Source: an uncultured Collinsella sp. (lineage in GTDB: Bacteria; Actinomycetota; Coriobacteriia; Coriobacteriales; Coriobacteriaceae). Taken from it: a stretch of 43,288 nucleotides of DNA. The position numbers and the translations under genes are program-made. The stretch is from NCBI GenBank assembly GCA_900538305.1, contig UPXY01000016.1, forward strand, positions 1-43,288, in the 5' to 3' direction. The number at the start of each line of letters is the position of its first letter. Positions within the stretch are counted from its first letter, which is position 1. This document shows, piece by piece, positions 42,246-43,288 of the stretch. The notes below the pieces were generated by a model that saw only the letters and a program-made list of their open reading frames with translations, was not told the DNA's origin and searched no databases.

Positions 42246-43058
42246 CTAGCGCTCGATGACCGCGGAGAGGTCGGCCGGGGAGAGGTCGGCGTCGACGCTG
42301 CCGTTCGCCGCTTCGCCCTCGAAGCGCTCGAAGCCATGCTCGTCAATCCAGTCGATGAGCGAGGCGTCGTCTTCGTGCACCATGCGACCATCCACCATAA
42401 CGTGCACGCGATCGACTTCGAGGTGCTCCAGGATTCGCGTGTTATGCGTGATGATGAGGAGTGTGCCGTCGCAGGTCGTGCGGTAGAGCTCCATGCCGCG
42501 GCTCACCACGCCGAGTGCGTCGACATCGAGGCCGGAGTCTGTCTCATCGAGGATGGCGAGCTTGGGCTGGAGAAGCAGGAGCTGCAGCATCTCGACCTTC
42601 TTCTTCTCGCCACCGGAGAAGCCCACGCCCAGCTCGCGGTTGAGGTAGCTCGGATCCATGTCGAGTTGGCTGCAGAGCTCCTTCACGCGGCGGCGGAACT
42701 CCTTGCCGCGCATCTCCAGGCCGGGGCGGCCGGCGAGGGTTGCGCGCAGAAAGCTCGAGAGCGGCACGCCGGGGATCTCGACCGGAGCCTGGAAGGAGAG
42801 GAAGATACCCGCGCGGGAGCGCTTGTCCGGCGTGAGGTCGGTCACGTCTTGGCCGTCGAAGACGATGCGGCCGGTGTTTTGCGTGTACTCCGGGTCGCCC
42901 ATGATGAGGTGGCCGAGCGTGGACTTACCAGCGCCGTTCGGCCCCATGAGGACGTGCGTCTCGCCTGCAGGGATGGCGAGGTCAATGCCGTGGAGGATGG
43001 TCTTCTCGTCGACGGAGGCGGTGAGCCCTTCGACGGTAAGGAGGGGAGATGCGGACAT
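42246..43058 (-). CDS. sufC: Fe-S cluster assembly ATPase SufC
   Basis: The 270-residue ABC ATPase powers the SufBCD scaffold. Walker A GPNGAGKST (39-47), Q-loop FLSFQAPVEIPG (Q90), signature GFSGGEKKKVEMLQ (from about 146) and Walker B with D-loop LAILDETDSGLDVDAL are all present; the variant signature FSGGEKKK is SufC-specific. AAGGAG precedes the ATG. It opens the operon, so the promoter and operator at 43110-43163 control all five suf genes. Confidence 0.95.
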   Translation of the reverse strand: MSASPLLTVEGLTASVDEKTILHGIDLAIPAGETHVLMGPNGAGKSTLGHLIMGDPEYTQNTGRIVFDGQDVTDLTPDKRSRAGIFLSFQAPVEIPGVPLSSFLRATLAGRPGLEMRGKEFRRRVKELCSQLDMDPSYLNRELGVGFSGGEKKKVEMLQLLLLQPKLAILDETDSGLDVDALGVVSRGMELYRTTCDGTLLIITHNTRILEHLEVDRVHVMVDGRMVHEDDASLIDWIDEHGFERFEGEAANGSVDADLSPADLSAVIER

Positions 43059-43109
43059 TGCGGCTCCTTGCTGTTGTGGTCGCGGCTGTGTGATTGTCGT
43101 GCCGCGGCC

Positions 43110-43126
43110 ATAATCCTAGGAATTAT
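43110..43126 (-). promoter_or_regulatory. Operator candidate ATAAT-N7-ATTAT upstream of sufC
   Basis: Reading toward sufC, ATAATTCCTAGGATTAT has perfect five-base inverted arms around seven bases. It stands about 50 bases before the sufC ATG and just downstream of the predicted transcription start, so a bound repressor would block the operon. Fe-S sensing repressors of the Rrf2 type are obvious candidates, but none is encoded here. Confidence 0.45.
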
Positions 43127-43135
43127 CTCGGAATA

Positions 43136-43163
43136 ACGATAAGATGATTGGGCGTGAAGTCAA
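43136..43163 (-). promoter_or_regulatory. suf operon promoter candidate
   Basis: On the minus strand TTGACT (43158-43163) and TATCGT (43136-43141) are separated by 16 bases. The predicted start point near 43129 lies just before the palindrome at 43110-43126. The -35 is close to consensus; the -10 is weak. Confidence 0.45.
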
Positions 43164-43196
43164 GCTTAAATCCGAGTACTCCACTAGGATTTCAAG

Positions 43197-43260
43197 CCAG
43201 CCATTGGGGACGGGGGTTTGCGGCCAGCCAATGGGGACGGGGGTTAGTGGCTGGTCGAGC
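43197..43260. repeat. Family D repeat at the right edge
   Basis: Two direct units with CCA(TT/AT)GGGGACGGGGGTT stand at 43201-43218 and 43229-43245, flanked by GGCCAGCC and GGCTGGTCGAGC, the same ends as in the cluster at 37962-38084. The last 28 bases of the window hold nothing further I can name. Confidence 0.75.
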
Positions 43261-43288
43261 AATGAGCAGTCGACTAATGATCTCGACC

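Noticed and set aside
40413..43136. A 907-codon open frame on the plus strand across sufD, sufB and sufC
   Set aside because: It is antisense to three clearly recognised suf genes, has no ribosome site and reads as Leu/Val/Glu/His-rich nonsense typical of the opposite strand of high-GC genes.

Overview
The window looks like a chromosomal segment of a high-GC actinomycete of the class Coriobacteriia, most likely Collinsella or a close relative. This is inferred, not searched. The pointers are high GC with many GTG/TTG starts, a Rho with a very long basic/acidic N-terminal extension, a glutamine-dependent NAD synthetase, a sufCBDSU operon, the pair 'Fe-S scaffold + GGGtGRT protein', and several families of short palindromic intergenic repeats.

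Layout. 1-190: a structured, unassigned inverted-repeat region. 188-6137: tatD/tcdA (minus), the ribosome factor ettA (plus) and two hypothetical envelope or low-complexity proteins (minus). 6352-12059: a plus-strand run of NAD synthetase, a class I aminotransferase, L-lactate dehydrogenase and a DUF2974 hydrolase, interrupted by a 39-bp perfect inverted repeat. 12060-12422: a 51-bp tandem repeat. 12423-18681: a nucleoid-associated protein (minus), then a plus-strand signalling-like set: a DUF4190/DUF4352 membrane protein, an XRE regulator, a membrane-anchored Ser/Thr kinase, and a zinc-ribbon membrane protein with a large outer domain. 19088-20209: a secreted PcsB-like coiled-coil protein with a lysozyme-like end (minus). 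20671-24334: a cobalamin riboswitch followed by two overlapping genes for surface proteins with transcobalamin-like DUF4430 domains, one also carrying a beta-propeller. 24400-27475: two GtrA proteins and class III fructose-1,6-bisphosphatase (minus). 27845-31912: transaldolase/FSA, rho and corA (plus). 32273-35995: an Ala-rich membrane protein, a VanZ-like protein, and the Fe-S scaffold/GGGtGRT pair. 36099-37050: a REP-associated tyrosine transposase (RAYT) between inverted 29-nt repeats. 37095-37263: tRNA-Lys and tRNA-His (minus). 37498-43058: sufCBDSU (minus), with a promoter and a palindromic operator candidate just inside the right edge.

How the genes work together. Most genes are housekeeping: NAD supply and lactate fermentation redox balance, gluconeogenesis (FBPase III, FSA-type transaldolase), transcription termination and Fe-S cluster building. 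Three parts deserve attention. The first is the riboswitch-controlled DUF4430/propeller pair, a candidate surface cobalamin-capture system with no adjacent transporter. The second is the RAYT with its REP-like repeats, whose relatives lie at three other places in the window. The third is the scaffold/GGGtGRT pair, a conserved Fe-S-related duo of unknown function.
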